A model generated the notes under the pieces. The model was not told the DNA's origin. It saw only the letters and a list, made by a program, of their open reading frames with translations, and searched no databases. 64,000 nucleotides of DNA from Amoebidium appalachense (Eukaryota; Ichthyosporea). The stretch is taken from NCBI GenBank assembly GCA_963693365.1, contig CAVNZM010000002.1:4402001-4466000 (forward strand). The letters are read 5' to 3'. Both the position numbers and the translations under genes were made by a program. This document shows, one piece after another, positions 13,867 to 37,614 of the stretch (positions are counted from its first letter, which is position 1; each line of letters starts with the position of its first letter).

Positions 13867-15115
13867 TTTTTTTCTTGCTGATTCTGACCTATGTGCTGCA
13901 GTGGCGCCTGTGAGCATGGATGGCAGCAGGCTATTGGTTGGTGGAGGCAGCATGCCCAGCCAGCCAAGGACCCACAGCCCCATAGATGCTGCCCCCCTGA
14001 TGCTGGCCGGCCTGCTGGCTACCCTCTGCACCAGCTACCTCGGTACATGGACCCAGGAGATACCCATATCTTGCCTAGGCATTTTTTTGGTTTCTCTCAT
14101 ACTAGCTTTTTCTTTTTGAATGTGTGTTGGCTTATTCCCCCCCCCCCCCCCCTCCCCCCCCCCCAACCCTCCGGCGCTTCCCTGATCCATTTATATCCTA
14201 CTGTTTTCGTGTGTCCCCGCCATCTACCCTCCCCCCACTCTCCCCCTACACACACACCTCAAATAGGGGTTTCACTCATTTGCATGTTTCCTAAGTTTAT
14301 ACTTCGTACTGGCATCTATTTTCATGTTTTACCTCCCCCCCCCACCCCCCCCCCCCTCTCCCGCCCCCGCCTCGCCCTCAGGGCTCAGGTGTGCACACGC
14401 AAGCACTATATTTGCCTGCTCAACTCTAACCACCCTGTGCACACACCCCCCGCCCGTCACATCCACATCCCCCCCCCCCCCCCCCCCACCACCACCACCA
14501 CCTCTCATTTCACACCCCTTCCATTTGCAGGCACCAGCATGGGGGTGCCTACGGGCCTGCAGCCGCACTTTGAGCGCGATGGGTCCAGTGTAGGGGCACT
14601 GGCAGAGGGGCCAGGCAGCAGTGCACACAGTGCCGCCTTGCGATTGGTGCGATATCACGTGGCATGCTTGGCATTGCACCTGCGCCTGCCCGTGCACGTG
14701 CACCAGGTACGTGGGTGGGGGGAGGCCATGTTGCACGGGGAGGGGGGGGGGGGGGGGGGGAGGGGGGTACCTGCAGCTAAGAAATTTCATCACAGTACAA
14801 TGCATGCCAAACCTAACAGCAACACACCGTATATAGCTACTGCAACTCCAATAGTCACACCTACATGCTGACCGGCTCCATCTACAGCTGGGCCACCTAG
14901 GTACCCTTGCAGCCTGCCACGAGGCCCTGCAGCAGCGGCAGCAGCAGGGGGATGTGGGGTGGGTGCTGGGGGGGGCAGAGCTATCGCAGTGCGAGGAGTA
15001 CTGGGCACTGGTAGAGGGCGCCGGGGATGGGGCTGGATTGATGGCTAGTGGGGAGGGGGAGCTGGGTGATAGTGGCGGGTGGGTGGCTGTCGGGGAGGAG
15101 GGTTGGGACGAGTAG
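9395..15115 (+). CDS. ATG14: ATG14-like autophagy protein (PI3K complex I subunit)
   Basis: Eight exons: 9395-9501, 9995-10068, 11305-11441, 12203-12345, 13067-13254, 13902-14042, 14531-14706 and 14888-15115. They total 1194 nt, or 397 residues. All phases join, but intron 1 then needs a GC donor (AG|GCAGGT). The N terminus has C8-x2-C11-x8-C20-x2-C23, the same spacing as the paired CxxC motif I recall from vertebrate ATG14/Barkor. A predicted coiled coil follows (exons 2-4, rich in Arg, Gln, Glu and Leu), then hydrophobic helical segments ending in the Leu-Pro stretch of exon 7, and a C terminus with repeated Trp and acidic residues. This order fits ATG14, the Beclin-1/VPS34 partner that directs the complex to autophagosome initiation sites. 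UVRAG is a related alternative. The core is divergent, so the assignment rests mainly on the cysteine motif and domain order. Confidence 0.6.
10069..10342 (+). repeat. Compound microsatellite in ATG14-like intron 2
   Basis: A (GT)n tract of about 65 nt passes into GC-rich (GC)n, then (CT)n from about 10211 to 10300, then (GT)n again. A (TTA)n tract follows at about 10477-10516. The many Val/Cys and Ser/Leu reading frames here are artefacts of the repeats. Confidence 0.9.
11691..11822 (+). repeat. (AT)n and (CA)n microsatellites
   Basis: An alternating AT tract (11691-11724) is followed by a long CA tract (11751-11822), both inside intron 3 of the ATG14-like gene. Confidence 0.9.
12560..13045 (+). 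repeat. 25/50-bp minisatellite in ATG14-like intron 4
   Basis: Units of about 25 bp share the core GTGGTGATATGCACA and alternate between a -AGTGCCCACT and a -CCTGCCTAAT ending, giving a 50-bp higher-order unit. The central copies (12,720-12,965) are almost identical, while the outer copies are degenerate. There is no coding potential. Confidence 0.9.
13663..13850 (-). repeat. Dispersed G-tract repeat, copy B
   Basis: This is the reverse-orientation copy of the family best seen at 20,030-20,300. On the minus strand it has a TTAGAGCATTGCAGAGTA-type start, an AAGAGTATGC block, an AGCAGAGTCCATTCTCA block and a GTCATCCACAGTACCCGAG block. It lies in an ATG14-like intron and is antisense to that gene. 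Confidence 0.75.
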
Positions 15116-15119
15116 AGCT

Positions 15120-15129
15120 CGAGGCGGAA

Positions 15130-15190
<61 letters not shown>

Positions 15191-15320
15191 ATTGGGACGG
15201 TAGGGGGATTTAGAGTGCTGTACAGGGTACGAAGTGCACGCATGACGGACAGCACAATGCAGATTGCAGAGCGTACACAAAGAGCATGTGCCATAGGTGC
15301 ACGGACAAATTCAGCCGGAT
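15120..15320 (+). repeat. Dispersed G-tract repeat, partial copy C
   Basis: After an extremely long G run (15130-15190) come the family blocks GTACGAAGTGCACGCATGA, ATGCAGATTGCAGAGC and AAAGAGCATG. The 3' half is missing. It begins right after the ATG14-like stop codon. Confidence 0.6.
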
Positions 15321-15516
15321 GGCTGTGGTGGATGAGGGTGATTTTTTTTTCTTTCTTTCTTTTTTTTTTTTTTTTTTTGTGGGGGGGGGGGGGGGGGGGG
15401 GGGGTGATCACATGAATGTATGGTGGGTGCTGCATGATTTGCAGCGTCTCTTTTTGGCCCCGGTGGCCAGCACACGGGGATATTACCAAGGTCGAATGCA
15501 GCCAGTGACTGCAGAG

Positions 15517-15522
15517 AATAAA
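15517..15522 (+). terminator. AATAAA polyadenylation signal candidate for ATG14-like gene
   Basis: This is the first AATAAA on the plus strand after the stop codon at 15,115, about 400 nt downstream. The hexamer is short, so confidence is modest. Confidence 0.4.
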
Positions 15523-16109
15523 ATGTAGCTACAGCTACCCCTTTTGCCTATGTGCATGCTGCAATAGCTATGCTATATGTTGGCCGTGTGCATGTTTTTG
15601 CCTGCAGGACTCTTGTAGGCACATGGGAGTGCTTGTGTTTTCCTACGTATGTTGCCTGCTAGCTGTGACATGCAGCTGCACTTGGTGGCAGCCGTGATGC
15701 CCATTTGGTGGCTTTATGGTATCCACATGGTGCCTATCTATATGTGGCGCACGTGTGGTGACTACTGTAAACGGTGCTCATTTGGCCTATATGGTGCCTA
15801 TTTCCGTATGGTGGCCAACTGGTCTATCCAGCCAATAAAAACATGTGGCACCAAAATGAAACCAATCATATTCAAGATAAATGCCGCCGGCAAGCCGGAA
15901 TACGTTTTTATAGATCAAAAAAAAAAAAAGCAGGAATAATATGGTGGCTACGGCTACATGCTGGCTTTTTGGTGACTATGTGAAGCCTTCATGAAGCCTG
16001 CGTGGTGCCGATCTACACATGGTGGCCTTCTGACATTACCCTAGTGGTGGCTACAACTATACCTGGAGCATGTGATATACATGTATCTGCATAGATGCAA
16101 CCCCACCAC

Positions 16110-25133
<9,024 letters not shown>

Positions 25134-25534
25134 GGTGGCTACTTGCTGTGTGCCGAACACACGAACTCACTGCGCACACCTCAGTCCAAGCACCCCCTAG
25201 AGAAGGAGTTTGCCTGCACACCGGCCGGCCCTGCAAATACTAGCTAGCCGCGACTCGAGAGTGAGCCTGCGTGTGTGTGTGGCCTGGCGTGCTCTGCCCT
25301 TACTCCCACAGAGTCCCACTACTACTTTTTCTTCTGAGTTTGTAATGTTGGTGACCTGTGCCGTGGCCACGGTCCGGACTCCGACGTCAACAGCCACGAG
25401 GTGACGAGAAGAAGTTGCAGAAGTTGGCTGAGTGCATTTTTTCGCCAAACGGGCGGAATTCCTGAGCAGCTTGACCAATAGGAACGTGGGTGTACTTTCT
25501 ATTGGTGAGCCACTCTCAGCTGAGACAAAAACAA

Positions 25535-25816
25535 CAGGGTTCGAAGTTACGAAAAAAACGGAATTTCCGATATTTGAAAACACAGTTCCGAAAATCGTCC
25601 CGGCCGAATCGGAACGTCCGAGAGCCCCCCCCCCGGGGGGAAGCTTCTCATGACTTCGCAGGTCTCATCATACACGGGGCATACACCACCCACACAAGCT
25701 GCACACGTACGTACATGTCTCCCTGTCCCTGTAGAATGTTCAATGGCAGACCCTGACAACAGCGCCAGCCTAGCACATGTACATGTTGTCACACCAAACA
25801 CATTTATGCACACACC

Positions 25817-25857
<41 letters not shown>

Positions 25858-26543
25858 ACACACACAAATTCACACACACACAGCCGTGACACCACATATG
25901 CATCATAGCCATGCATGGCCACATGAACATACAATGCACATGCCTGCGCATGTATATATAGGCCGGGCGCCTCCACTTCAAACTTCCCCCCCCCAGAAAT
26001 AGAACCCCATTCCCCCCTCCTCCGCTGCCCACCGTTCCCTCCACCAGTGCTGCCCATCCTTCTCCCCCACCGCCGCTCCGGCCTCACCCCCCCCCCCCTC
26101 CCCCCCCCCCCCCCCCCTCTCAGGCGGATCCCCCCCCCCCCCCCCTACTAGTACTCCCCTCTCCCCCCCCCCCCCCCCCCCCCCCGCCCCCCCCATTCCC
26201 CCCCAGGAAGGCCTAAACATGGAATGGATCTAGATGCTCAGAGTCGACGGCCACCAGGTGCAGGTGCCAAGTGTATCACGATCAGTGGCACGCGCCTTAA
26301 GAAGCTTCAATGGCAGGCGATACACACACTGTGCACCATTGTGTTCCATTCAAAGACACACATGCACGTACATACACAGCCGTGACACCACACAATCATG
26401 TGACCTAGGCTAGTACACATGCACAGGCACATACTATCTCAGATCATGATAACTGTATTACAAACGTGCACATGCATCCACGTGCACCCTGTACAATCGC
26501 ATGATATATGCACCCACCCACACACACACACACACAAACACTA

Positions 26544-26577
<34 letters not shown>

Positions 26578-26618
26578 CACACACCATGTACACGGCGCAC
26601 GCACACACACCCCGTGGC

Positions 26619-26653
<35 letters not shown>

Positions 26654-26841
26654 CAAGAAACCGTTGGTACAAACACACACACCCACACTGGCATGTACAC
26701 ACACATACACAGGCACACACACCCTGCATACATACACACCACACTGCACACACACACACATACATACACACACTGTACATACATACACACACACCATAAC
26801 CGTTGACACAAAACACACACACACATACACACAATGTCATG

Positions 26842-26892
<51 letters not shown>

Positions 26893-27171
26893 ACATGAGC
26901 ACACATGCACACAACATAGGCACACACACACCGATTACCGCTGACACAAATACACACACCCACACCTGTACACATACACACATACACACACACCGTGCAT
27001 ACATACCCACCACACACACACACACACAATTGCAAAGAAAAATACTCACACACACACAAACACAGACACAACCACCCAACCTGATTTTCTCCCCCCCCCC
27101 CCCCCCCCCCCTTCTCCCCCCCCAAAACATTCGATTTCTGCCTGATCCTTCCCATGTTGCTGCCTCAACTC

Positions 27172-27252
<81 letters not shown>

Positions 27253-27582
27253 CCTCCCCTCCCCTCCCCCAGAATTTTCAAATACGGAGACAAAATGTAT
27301 ATATATATTGTGCATTAATGCACTTCATATTTCCCTTTTATTCCTTCAAAGCTTCAAGTGCCAACACCAGGAAGGCCTCTAATAACCACAGGGTTTTTGA
27401 GTATGCATTATAATTACATTTTGATGCAATATAGGCACAAATAAGCATGCCCTAGTTTACTGATGCGCGATGATTACGATTTTTGGTGGGCCTGCTCCGA
27501 CGGAGCATTCCGATTTTCGAAGAGGTTTTCCGAAACGGGATTTCGACTTCCGTTAATGGGCTCCACCGTCCTTCGAACCCTG
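25535..27582. mobile_element. hAT-like non-autonomous DNA transposon, copy 1 (2,048 bp)
   Basis: The ends are the inverted repeat CAGGGTTCGAAG / CTTCGAACCCTG. The element is flanked by an exact 8-bp direct repeat AAAAACAA (25,527-25,534 and 27,583-27,590). An 8-bp target duplication and CAGGG-type ends are hallmarks of hAT elements. It is colinear over nearly its whole length with the copy at 39,440-41,454. The interior is CA/ACAC-rich, with poly-C runs at 26,090-26,190 and 27,170-27,249. No transposase-like reading frame is visible, so it must have been moved in trans. Confidence 0.88.
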
Positions 27583-27649
27583 AAAAACAAACAAACACTA
27601 CATAATTGACTCATACATGGCGACTTTAGCCTAATTTGATCTGGCTTTC

Positions 27650-30453
<2,804 letters not shown>

Positions 30454-30721
30454 AAAAATTTTGAACCCCCGTATGGGAGAATGCTCAGGCCCAGACTCAA
30501 TGCGAGGTGGTCTGCGGGAAAAAAGAAAAAAAAATATAACAGGCAGTGACACTTTCACTCCCACTACGTGTGTAAGCTGCAGCTGCCGCCAAACTTTCGG
30601 CCTGGCTGCATGTATCAATGCATCTGCACTCCCAGCATGCACCGTGTTGACCATAGGCCTTGGCCATGCCATGTCATGATCCACGCCGACCGCGCTGAGG
30701 CCTCAGCATCCTAATACTAGT

Positions 30722-31573
30722 GGACCTGTCACGGCGGCCAGGTCTAATCACACAGATCGTTGAACTGATACGAGGAATTTGACCGCATACCAACGGCCGA
30801 CGAGCCCCCGGCGGCGAGCCGATCATACAGGTGACCTGTGTGATCGGCTCGCCGCCGGGGGCTCGTCGGCCGTTGGTATGCGGTCAAATTCCTCGTATCA
30901 GTTCAACGATCTGTGTGATTAGACCTGGCCGGGCCCATCGCCACCCCGACGAGCCTGTCGGCCATAAAATGAGGTGTCGATTTCCATCCCGTCAGGGCTC
31001 GTCGCCAGTTAACGCTGATTGGCTAAAAGTTTTGGCGTGCTTAACATTGAATGGAAAGTGGATGGAAAGTGATTTCTGCCTGCATTGCGCTCATTATTAA
31101 AAAACGTGTGGGAACCTCAAACCCGTCAAAAACCACAGTCCCACCAAACTCTTCAGACACCCAAGCGGCCCTAGCTATGGAAACCAAGGCCTGAGAGTTC
31201 TGTAAAGCCATGTTATAGCCGGCATTTACCAGAGCCGTAACAAACCCTTCCAACAACAGCAAACATGATTGAGCAGCTGATGTTATAAACAGCATGTACA
31301 GCTTTACAAGCTCTTCTTCTGAGGGTGGCCACATTTTCTACTAATTTCTCGCCCACTTCGAAAGATGCTGAGAAAAAAACTGAAAAAACTGAGACAAAAG
31401 AAAAGCTGAAAATAGAAAAAACGTTCCCGAAAATGTGACAGGCCCGGCTGGGTCGCCGAGCTTGACCGGCCCGTGGCTCACGCATCTGTCCTGCCGACAG
31501 CCGACAGGCTGGGCGGAGGCGCCGCCGGGCCCATCGACATCTGGCCCGGGCAGCGGGCTGATCACACAGGTCC
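30722..31573. mobile_element. Candidate foldback-type element containing the palindrome
   Basis: GGACCTGT at 30,722 is mirrored by ACAGGTCC ending at 31,573. Segments of the palindrome recur in this span: GGGCTGATCACACAGGTCC at its right edge, and GCCGGGCCCATCG at about 30,928 and 31,525. It may be a foldback transposon with degenerate inner repeats. Boundaries and a target duplication are not established. Confidence 0.35.
30735..30931. repeat. 197-bp near-perfect palindrome
   Basis: The sequence from CGGCCAGGTCT (30,735) to AGACCTGGCCG (30,931) is its own reverse complement with only a couple of mismatches. It is centred near 30,833 with essentially no spacer. The arms contain GATCGTTGAACTGATACGAG and CCGACGAGCCCCCGGCGGCG. 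It could extrude as a cruciform or fold as a long hairpin RNA. Confidence 0.93.
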
Positions 31574-32259
31574 AGTTCTGAGACTGGATAAGTGGGGGCA
31601 GGGGCAAGGGGGGGGGAGAGGGGGGGGTCAGGCTACGTCGGGCTGCCTCAGGCTAAGCCTCCTGTAGCTTGCACTGACCTCCGGACAATTGCACTTTTAT
31701 TGACTACTATTCTTTGTGCATGGGCTAGCCTCCATGGGCGCACCTGCATCAAGCCGCTGACGACCCCCCCCCCTCCCCCCCCCTCCTCCCCCCCCTTTTT
31801 TTGGGGGCCATTCAATTGTACTAAATCAATCTATCCAGCCAAGTCTCACAAGCATCCGTAACCATTCAAATTTCTGACGAGCCGGGCCTAAGTTAACAGA
31901 CTCAACATATATATTTACGGTGTTCATACCTTCCTCTCTTATATGCCCAGCATACATACGTGTATGCTGGTGCAAGCATTCCTGCATGTGTGTGAATGTG
32001 TAATTACATGTCTGTCTTGTGTGTGTCCAGTCATATGGGCACGCATCGCACTGCAACTCACCACATTGTGGCGTGGCCATAGCCACATTCATACAAATCC
32101 CCCCCCCCCCCCCCCCCCCCTCCCCCCTCCCCCCCCCCCCTTCCCCCCCCCTCCCCTCCCCCCCCCCCCCCCACCCCGCCTCTCCTAAATACATTCATTC
32201 AATTATGCAGTCATGTGCCTGCTATGCATGTGCACACACAGAACCAATTGGTCTTTCGG

Positions 32260-33000
32260 TCATTCCTCATCTTCAGATAGCTCCTCCTCAGGGGCACACT
32301 GCAACCAACGTCAGCAACAGTAAAAGGGCAGTGACTCGGTTTGATAACTCAATAATGGGCACCCGTGTGGGTGGGTGGGGGTGGGGCTGGGGGTGGTGGA
32401 GGAGGTGGTGGGGTTGTGGGAGGGGACAGGGGGAGGCGGGGGGAGGGGGGATGTGTTGGGGGTATTGGGGGGAGGGGGGGGGGGGGAGGGGGGAGGAATG
32501 TGGGCATCGTGGTGGTGGTGTTGGTGGGAAGATGGAGGGAGGGCGGGGGGAAGGGGGGGGGGGGGGGGGGGGGGGGGGAGGATGTTACAGCGTAACTGGG
32601 GGACGTGAAGGTGTGGTGTCTGTGGGAACGTGCATGTGCAAGGGGGGTTGTCTTGTGTTGTTGGGCTTTGTTGGGTTTTGTTGGGTTCTGTCCTATTCTG
32701 ATGTGTTGTGTTGTGTTGTGTTGTGTTGTGTTGTGTTGTGTGGTATTGTGTTGTATTGTATTATGTTGTGTTGTGTTGTGTTGTGTTGTTTTCGACTTTG
32801 GTTGTGTTGTGTTGTGTTATTTTTGGTCTGGGTTGTTTTGGGAAGGGGGCAGGGTTACACACCACATACTCGACGAAGCTGACCTGGCCGTCATCACTCT
32901 CGATCATAAACTGCATCGACAGGAACCCCCGTGCATTCGTCCGGATGCTCACCTGCAACACAATCAGCATCACACATCCAGCAAGAAAAAAAAAAAAAAA

Positions 33001-33043
<43 letters not shown>

Positions 33044-33929
33044 GTTACCTTGGCGGAAAGACTAAGAGCTTTGACGGATTGACGAATAAGAGCCAGCCGA
33101 TACCTGTGAAAGATAAAGGAGGAGGGGTGGTTATGATGTGTGTGTGTGTGCGCACACACACACGCGTGCAAACACACACACGCACGCGTGTGTGTTTGTG
33201 GGTACGTAAGTACGTGCGTGCGTGCGTGCGGGTGCGTGTGCGTGCGTACGTACGTGTGTGTACGTACGTGCATGTGTACGTACGTGTGCGTGTGTGATGT
33301 TGCTGGTGGTGGTGTTTCCTGTGTGTGCTGGTGATGTGGTGGTGGTGGCTGCATGTGTGTGTGTGTTATGGTGGTGGTGGGGAGGGGGGGGAGGCTAACT
33401 CAGGTTTCGTGGCCGAAGCGTGTCAGTATATGAGGCCGATTACAACCATCATTGAGAGCAGCACCAAACAGAATGGGGGCCACACTACACCAAGAGTCCA
33501 TGCAGTGTGTGGCACATAGAGCATAGTGCATGCAGTGTGTGGCACATAGAGCATAGTCCATGCAGTGTGTGGCACATAGAGCATAGTGCATGCAGTGTGT
33601 GGCAAATACAGCATAGTGCATGCAGTGTGTGGCAAATACAGCATAGTGCATGCAGTGTGTGGCAAATACAGCATAGTGCATGCAGTGTGTGGCAAATACA
33701 GCATAGTGCATGCAGTGTGTGGCACTTTCACTGCCGTTTTTGCAATCGTAGAGTATTTTGTGTGCTTTTGTTTGTTGTGTTCTCATACACGTGTGTTGAT
33801 GTGTGTGCATATGCACCGCCTGTGTGCGTGTGGGTGGCTTGCTACTTGGCCATTAGCATGCTAGAGTGTCCATGTGGGTGCATGTGCATGTTTATGTGTA
33901 TGGGCCCACCTACTCAACAGGGTGCATGC

Positions 33930-33960
<31 letters not shown>

Positions 33961-34642
33961 GGTGTGTGTGTGGGTGTGTGTGTGTGCATGTGTAAATGTG
34001 TGCATGTGTTCACCTGCTTGATTGTGTGCGCTTGCAGTCAAATGCCTCCACCACCTCCGACTCCTTTGGATAGTCAAACTGCACCCCCCATCAGCACACA
34101 CCCATTCCCCCCACCCAAAAAATACACTGCAGGTGCCGCCTGCCATTCACAATCATCCTCCCCCCCCCCCTCCCCCCCCCCCCCCTTCCCCTCCCCCGCT
34201 CCCCCCCCCCCCCCCCTTCCGCCTGCCCCACCCCCGCCTCTCCTCCTAAACATTGCAATTTCACATGAAGGTACGGTCCACACTCCACCAGCCACATAGT
34301 GCGAGCTAATTATCACGCTCTTCGTGCATGGGTGGCCACAGTGGCAGCAAATCATGTGGCTACAGCATGCATGAAATCATCTTGGGGGAGGAATGTTTAC
34401 GTGTGACGTGCCTGCCGTGCCGCTTGTCGCCAGTCGGAAGTAGGGGGCATCAGGGGACACCAGCACCTCCAGAGTGTCGCTGGTGGTGTCCAGCTCGGCA
34501 AACGACGGCTTCAGCCACTCACTCTGTGCAGTGCCATGTGGTTGAGTGTGCATGCGCACCAACAATTGGGGCAGTTACATCTCCCCCACCCCTTGAAACA
34601 CGCCCACTCCAGTTTGCACCTCAGTCCATCCCCCTCCCCCAG

Positions 34643-34681
<39 letters not shown>

Positions 34682-35342
34682 CCCCCCCCCCCCCCCCCTC
34701 CCCCCTCCCCACCACCACCAGCACCACAGGACACTACAAACCTTCCCACAGAACACACCATAGAACCCGCCCCGATAGACCACCATAAAATACCCCCCTT
34801 CCCCCCCCAATAAGGCCCCACCTTCATGATGACCTTGCTCACAACCTCCGCCCCCCTGAAGTCCATGTCCAGGGGCATGTCTGCCTCCAGCGTCTTGACG
34901 GCACAGTCGGTGCACATGCCGTGCTCGGCAAGCCTAGAACACCATGTTCCTCAGTGTGGGTGTATCAAAGGGCATCTGTGCATGTATAGTGCATGGTGGG
35001 AGAAGAGTTATGGGAAAGGGTGGGTGGGTGGGTGGGTGGGTGGGTGGGTGGGTGGGTGGGTGGGGTGGGGGGCAGGGAGGGGGGGGGGGGGGGGGGGGGG
35101 AGAGAGGGGGGAGGGGGAGGGGGGGGGAGGGGGGAGAGGGGAGGGAAAAGCCAAGAACTAGGAATGAATGAGGTATTTTTAGGATCTTTCCTTTTCTTTC
35201 CCCCTCTTTCCTCCCCCCCCCCTTTTTTTGTGTGTATTTGTGTGTGTGTCCGTGTGTGTGGTGGTGGTGATGGTGGTTTTAAGGTGGTCTTTCTTTCTTT
35301 TTTTTTTTTTTTTTGTTGGAAGGGGGGGGGGGGGGGGGGGGA

Positions 35343-35381
<39 letters not shown>

Positions 35382-36255
35382 TGGAATAATATAGGGCTAC
35401 AAAATCCGCAAAAGGAAGTGCTCTGTGGGGTAACGTGTTGTGTGTCTGCATTTTAGGACACCTGAGGGTACGCACAGCAGCACTAGGGGGGACCCATAGC
35501 CCTGGTAGCTGAGCCGCAGTGCAGAAGACCCAGCCCCGTCCTTGGCCCCAAAGATGTTGAGGCACTGTGCAGAAGTCAGAACATGCCGGCCACGAAGGTG
35601 AAACAACCCCCAAAAGTGACACACTTCTTTCTCAAACCGGCACATGGTAAACCCCACCTCCCCCCCCTCCCCCCCTCCACACCCCCTTCCCCACCCCCAC
35701 CCCGCCCGCCGGCCCGCCTTTCCGCCAATCACCGTCTCCACCACCAACCCACCGCTTTCCCCTCCCTCATCACTACGACCACCACCATCTCCACAACCGC
35801 AAGTGTGACCATACTGAACAAGGTTGCAAGAGCAAACACAGGCAGGTGGCTGTTCTCTTCGTCTGCAGGTCCACAATACAGAGGTCGTACGCGCGCACAC
35901 ACACACCTAATATCCACAAACACAAACACACACACACGCACACAAACCCAAGCACACATGCACACAGTTGCGCATATTTTTGCAGGTGTGCAGGCAAGGT
36001 TAGTAAACTGTTAACCCAAGATGCTTTTTAACCTGTCCAGCCCACCCATCCCCACGCATCTAGACATCCACGCACACACATGTCCCCCTCCCCCCTTCCC
36101 CCCTCCCCTCTCCCCCCCTTCCTCTTTCGTCCCTTACTCCCTAACCTCCTCCGCCCCCCCCCCCTCCCCGCCATACACACACACACACGAGCCTGCCCCC
36201 CTCCTCCCCCCCCCCCCCCCCGCCATACTCGCATACACACACGAGCCTGAGCGCG

Positions 36256-36291
<36 letters not shown>

Positions 36292-36314
36292 CGCAAACAC
36301 AGACAGACGGATAC

Positions 36315-36350
<36 letters not shown>

Positions 36351-36906
36351 ACACACCTCCAGCACTATGTTGAGGCTGACTGCAAACTCGGCCTTCTCCT
36401 GGACCTCATAGCGTTGGAACAGCTCCGCCTGCTGCCCCTCTCAGCACCCAGCCAGAACTCACCCACCCTCCTCCCCACCCAGCCACGACCAGTACCTCCT
36501 CACCATGCACCCAACGTCCCAAACCTGCACGTGCATCCTGTCCCCCCCCCTCCCCCCCCCCCCCCCACTCCTCTCCCCCCCCTTCCCATCCCCCCCTCCA
36601 ACCACCACCACCACCATCACCCACCTGCACAAAGGCGTTTGCCTGCAGGCAGCCAGCCTCCTCGACCGTGAAGCGCAGGCCCTTTTCGCTAACGTAGCAC
36701 GTTGCTTTCTGCACGCCCTGGTCATTCAGTACAAGCCCAGGAAGACAGGCAAAGAACTAGCCCTGACCGTAAACTAAAGAAACGTACAAGCCAGCACGCA
36801 CCTCCTTGAAGTGTATGGCGCGCAGCAGGTTGGCCAGTCTGCGCACGTTGTCCAGGCTGGCAAACAGCACAGGGCTGCCCTCGCCCTCGGACCCTCCCCC
36901 TGGCAT
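32260..36906 (-). CDS. RAD1: RAD1, checkpoint 9-1-1 sliding-clamp subunit
   Basis: Ten exons: 36802-36906, 36625-36708, 36357-36428, 35460-35564, 34822-34923, 34401-34523, 34014-34078, 33049-33103, 32863-32952 and 32260-32298. They total 840 nt, or 279 residues, close to the usual 280 or so. Family landmarks run throughout: [118 protein letters not shown], and an acidic C terminus. RAD1 forms the PCNA-like RAD9-RAD1-HUS1 ring that is loaded at DNA damage and activates ATR signalling in the nucleus. The ATG at 36906 gives a short Gly/Ser/Glu-rich N terminus. The boundary between exons 4 and 5 is the least certain, since it uses a GGT|GTCCTA donor. Confidence 0.95.
32697..32820 (+). repeat. (TGTTG)n pentanucleotide array in the last RAD1 intron
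   Basis: Tandem TGTTG/TGTGT pentamers run for about 120 nt with interruptions. It resembles a telomere-like G/T repeat only superficially. Confidence 0.85.
33499..33733 (-). repeat. 30-bp minisatellite in a RAD1 intron
   Basis: About eight copies of a 30-bp unit built on GCATGCAGTGTGTGGCA are present. Copies 1-3 end CATAGAGCATAGT and later copies end AATACAGCATAGT. The unit is divisible by three, so both strands stay open without being coding. Confidence 0.92.
34990..35400 (+). repeat. (GGTG)n array followed by G-runs and a poly-T/poly-G junction
   Basis: (GGTG)n at 35,018-35,065, then G runs, then a T run and a G run (35,298-35,380). All lie in a RAD1 intron. Confidence 0.9.
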
Positions 36907-37614
36907 GGCTCCTGTCGTGCAGGAACGATGATTGGGGCCAGGGATGGGATGGCTGGAAGGCAAATGGGTGTGTACTTGTCTAATTAGCTTCTTCTCACTA
37001 TATACTAGTTGCAAGTGTGTGTTACAGCGCTGTTTGATGCCTCAACTAACCGAAGAAAAAGTGAGGCCCATCAACTGTCATGTCATGCATGTCTTGCTTG
37101 TAGTTTTGGCGCCAAAAATCAGTGAAACCTCGGGAGTCGAGGCCGTTGCAGAGCAATTATTTTGTAGAGCCAGCCCTGAGAAGGCTATGTAATATTCAGC
37201 GCAGTGTCTCTTTGTCTTTGATGCATACTCACAGAGCAGCATAGTCTCCAGGGGTATTTTAAAATGCATACTCACAGAGCAGCATGGTCTGCAGGGGTAC
37301 AATATGTAGCACCCAGCAAAGTAGTAGTAATCTATATGTAAATACAGTGGCACCCAATAAAAAAGTGACAATCTAACTATATGTAAATACAATAGCGCCC
37401 AGCAAAAAAGTGACAATCTATCAGGCTGTGTGTAATTACAATAGCACTCACGATGGGTGCTATTGTATTTACAATCTATCTATATGTAAATACAATACGC
37501 CCAGCAGAAACACCCTGGGCCAGCAAAAAAGGGCGAGTCTTCGTTTGTGATACGTCTATCCTTCTAATAAATCAATATTGCATTTTTTTCGCTTTTTTTT
37601 TTTCAACTCTACCC
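36907..37614. repeat. Spacer with short tandem and inverted duplications
   Basis: GCATACTCACAGAGCAGCAT occurs twice (37,224 and 37,265) in a tandem unit of about 41 bp. Units carrying CTATATGTAAATACAAT and CCAGCAAAAAAGTGACAATC recur from 37,310 to 37,500. A hairpin is centred near 37,452 (TACAATAGCACTCACGATGG...). No gene is seen. The region holds the RAD1 promoter and the zinc-finger gene 3' end. Confidence 0.75.

Larger units (their letters stand above)
15116..16109. other. Spacer between ATG14-like and C2-VASt genes; no gene seen
   Basis: The spacer contains the partial repeat above, a poly-T/poly-G junction at 15,345-15,403 and a degenerate imperfect repeat built on TATGGTGCC / GTGGCNNCC (about 15,650-16,050). 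No supported coding sequence is present. The two genes converge here, so it should contain both 3' ends. Confidence 0.6.

Noticed and set aside
31041-31334. 97-codon minus-strand frame of ordinary composition
   Set aside because: No recognisable domain, no joinable neighbour exon, and it sits in a repeat-rich block. It is kept only as a weak possibility.
32697-32820. TGTTG/TGTGT array as an internal telomere repeat
   Set aside because: It lacks a TTAGGG- or TTTAGGG-type unit, is degenerate, and lies inside a RAD1 intron.
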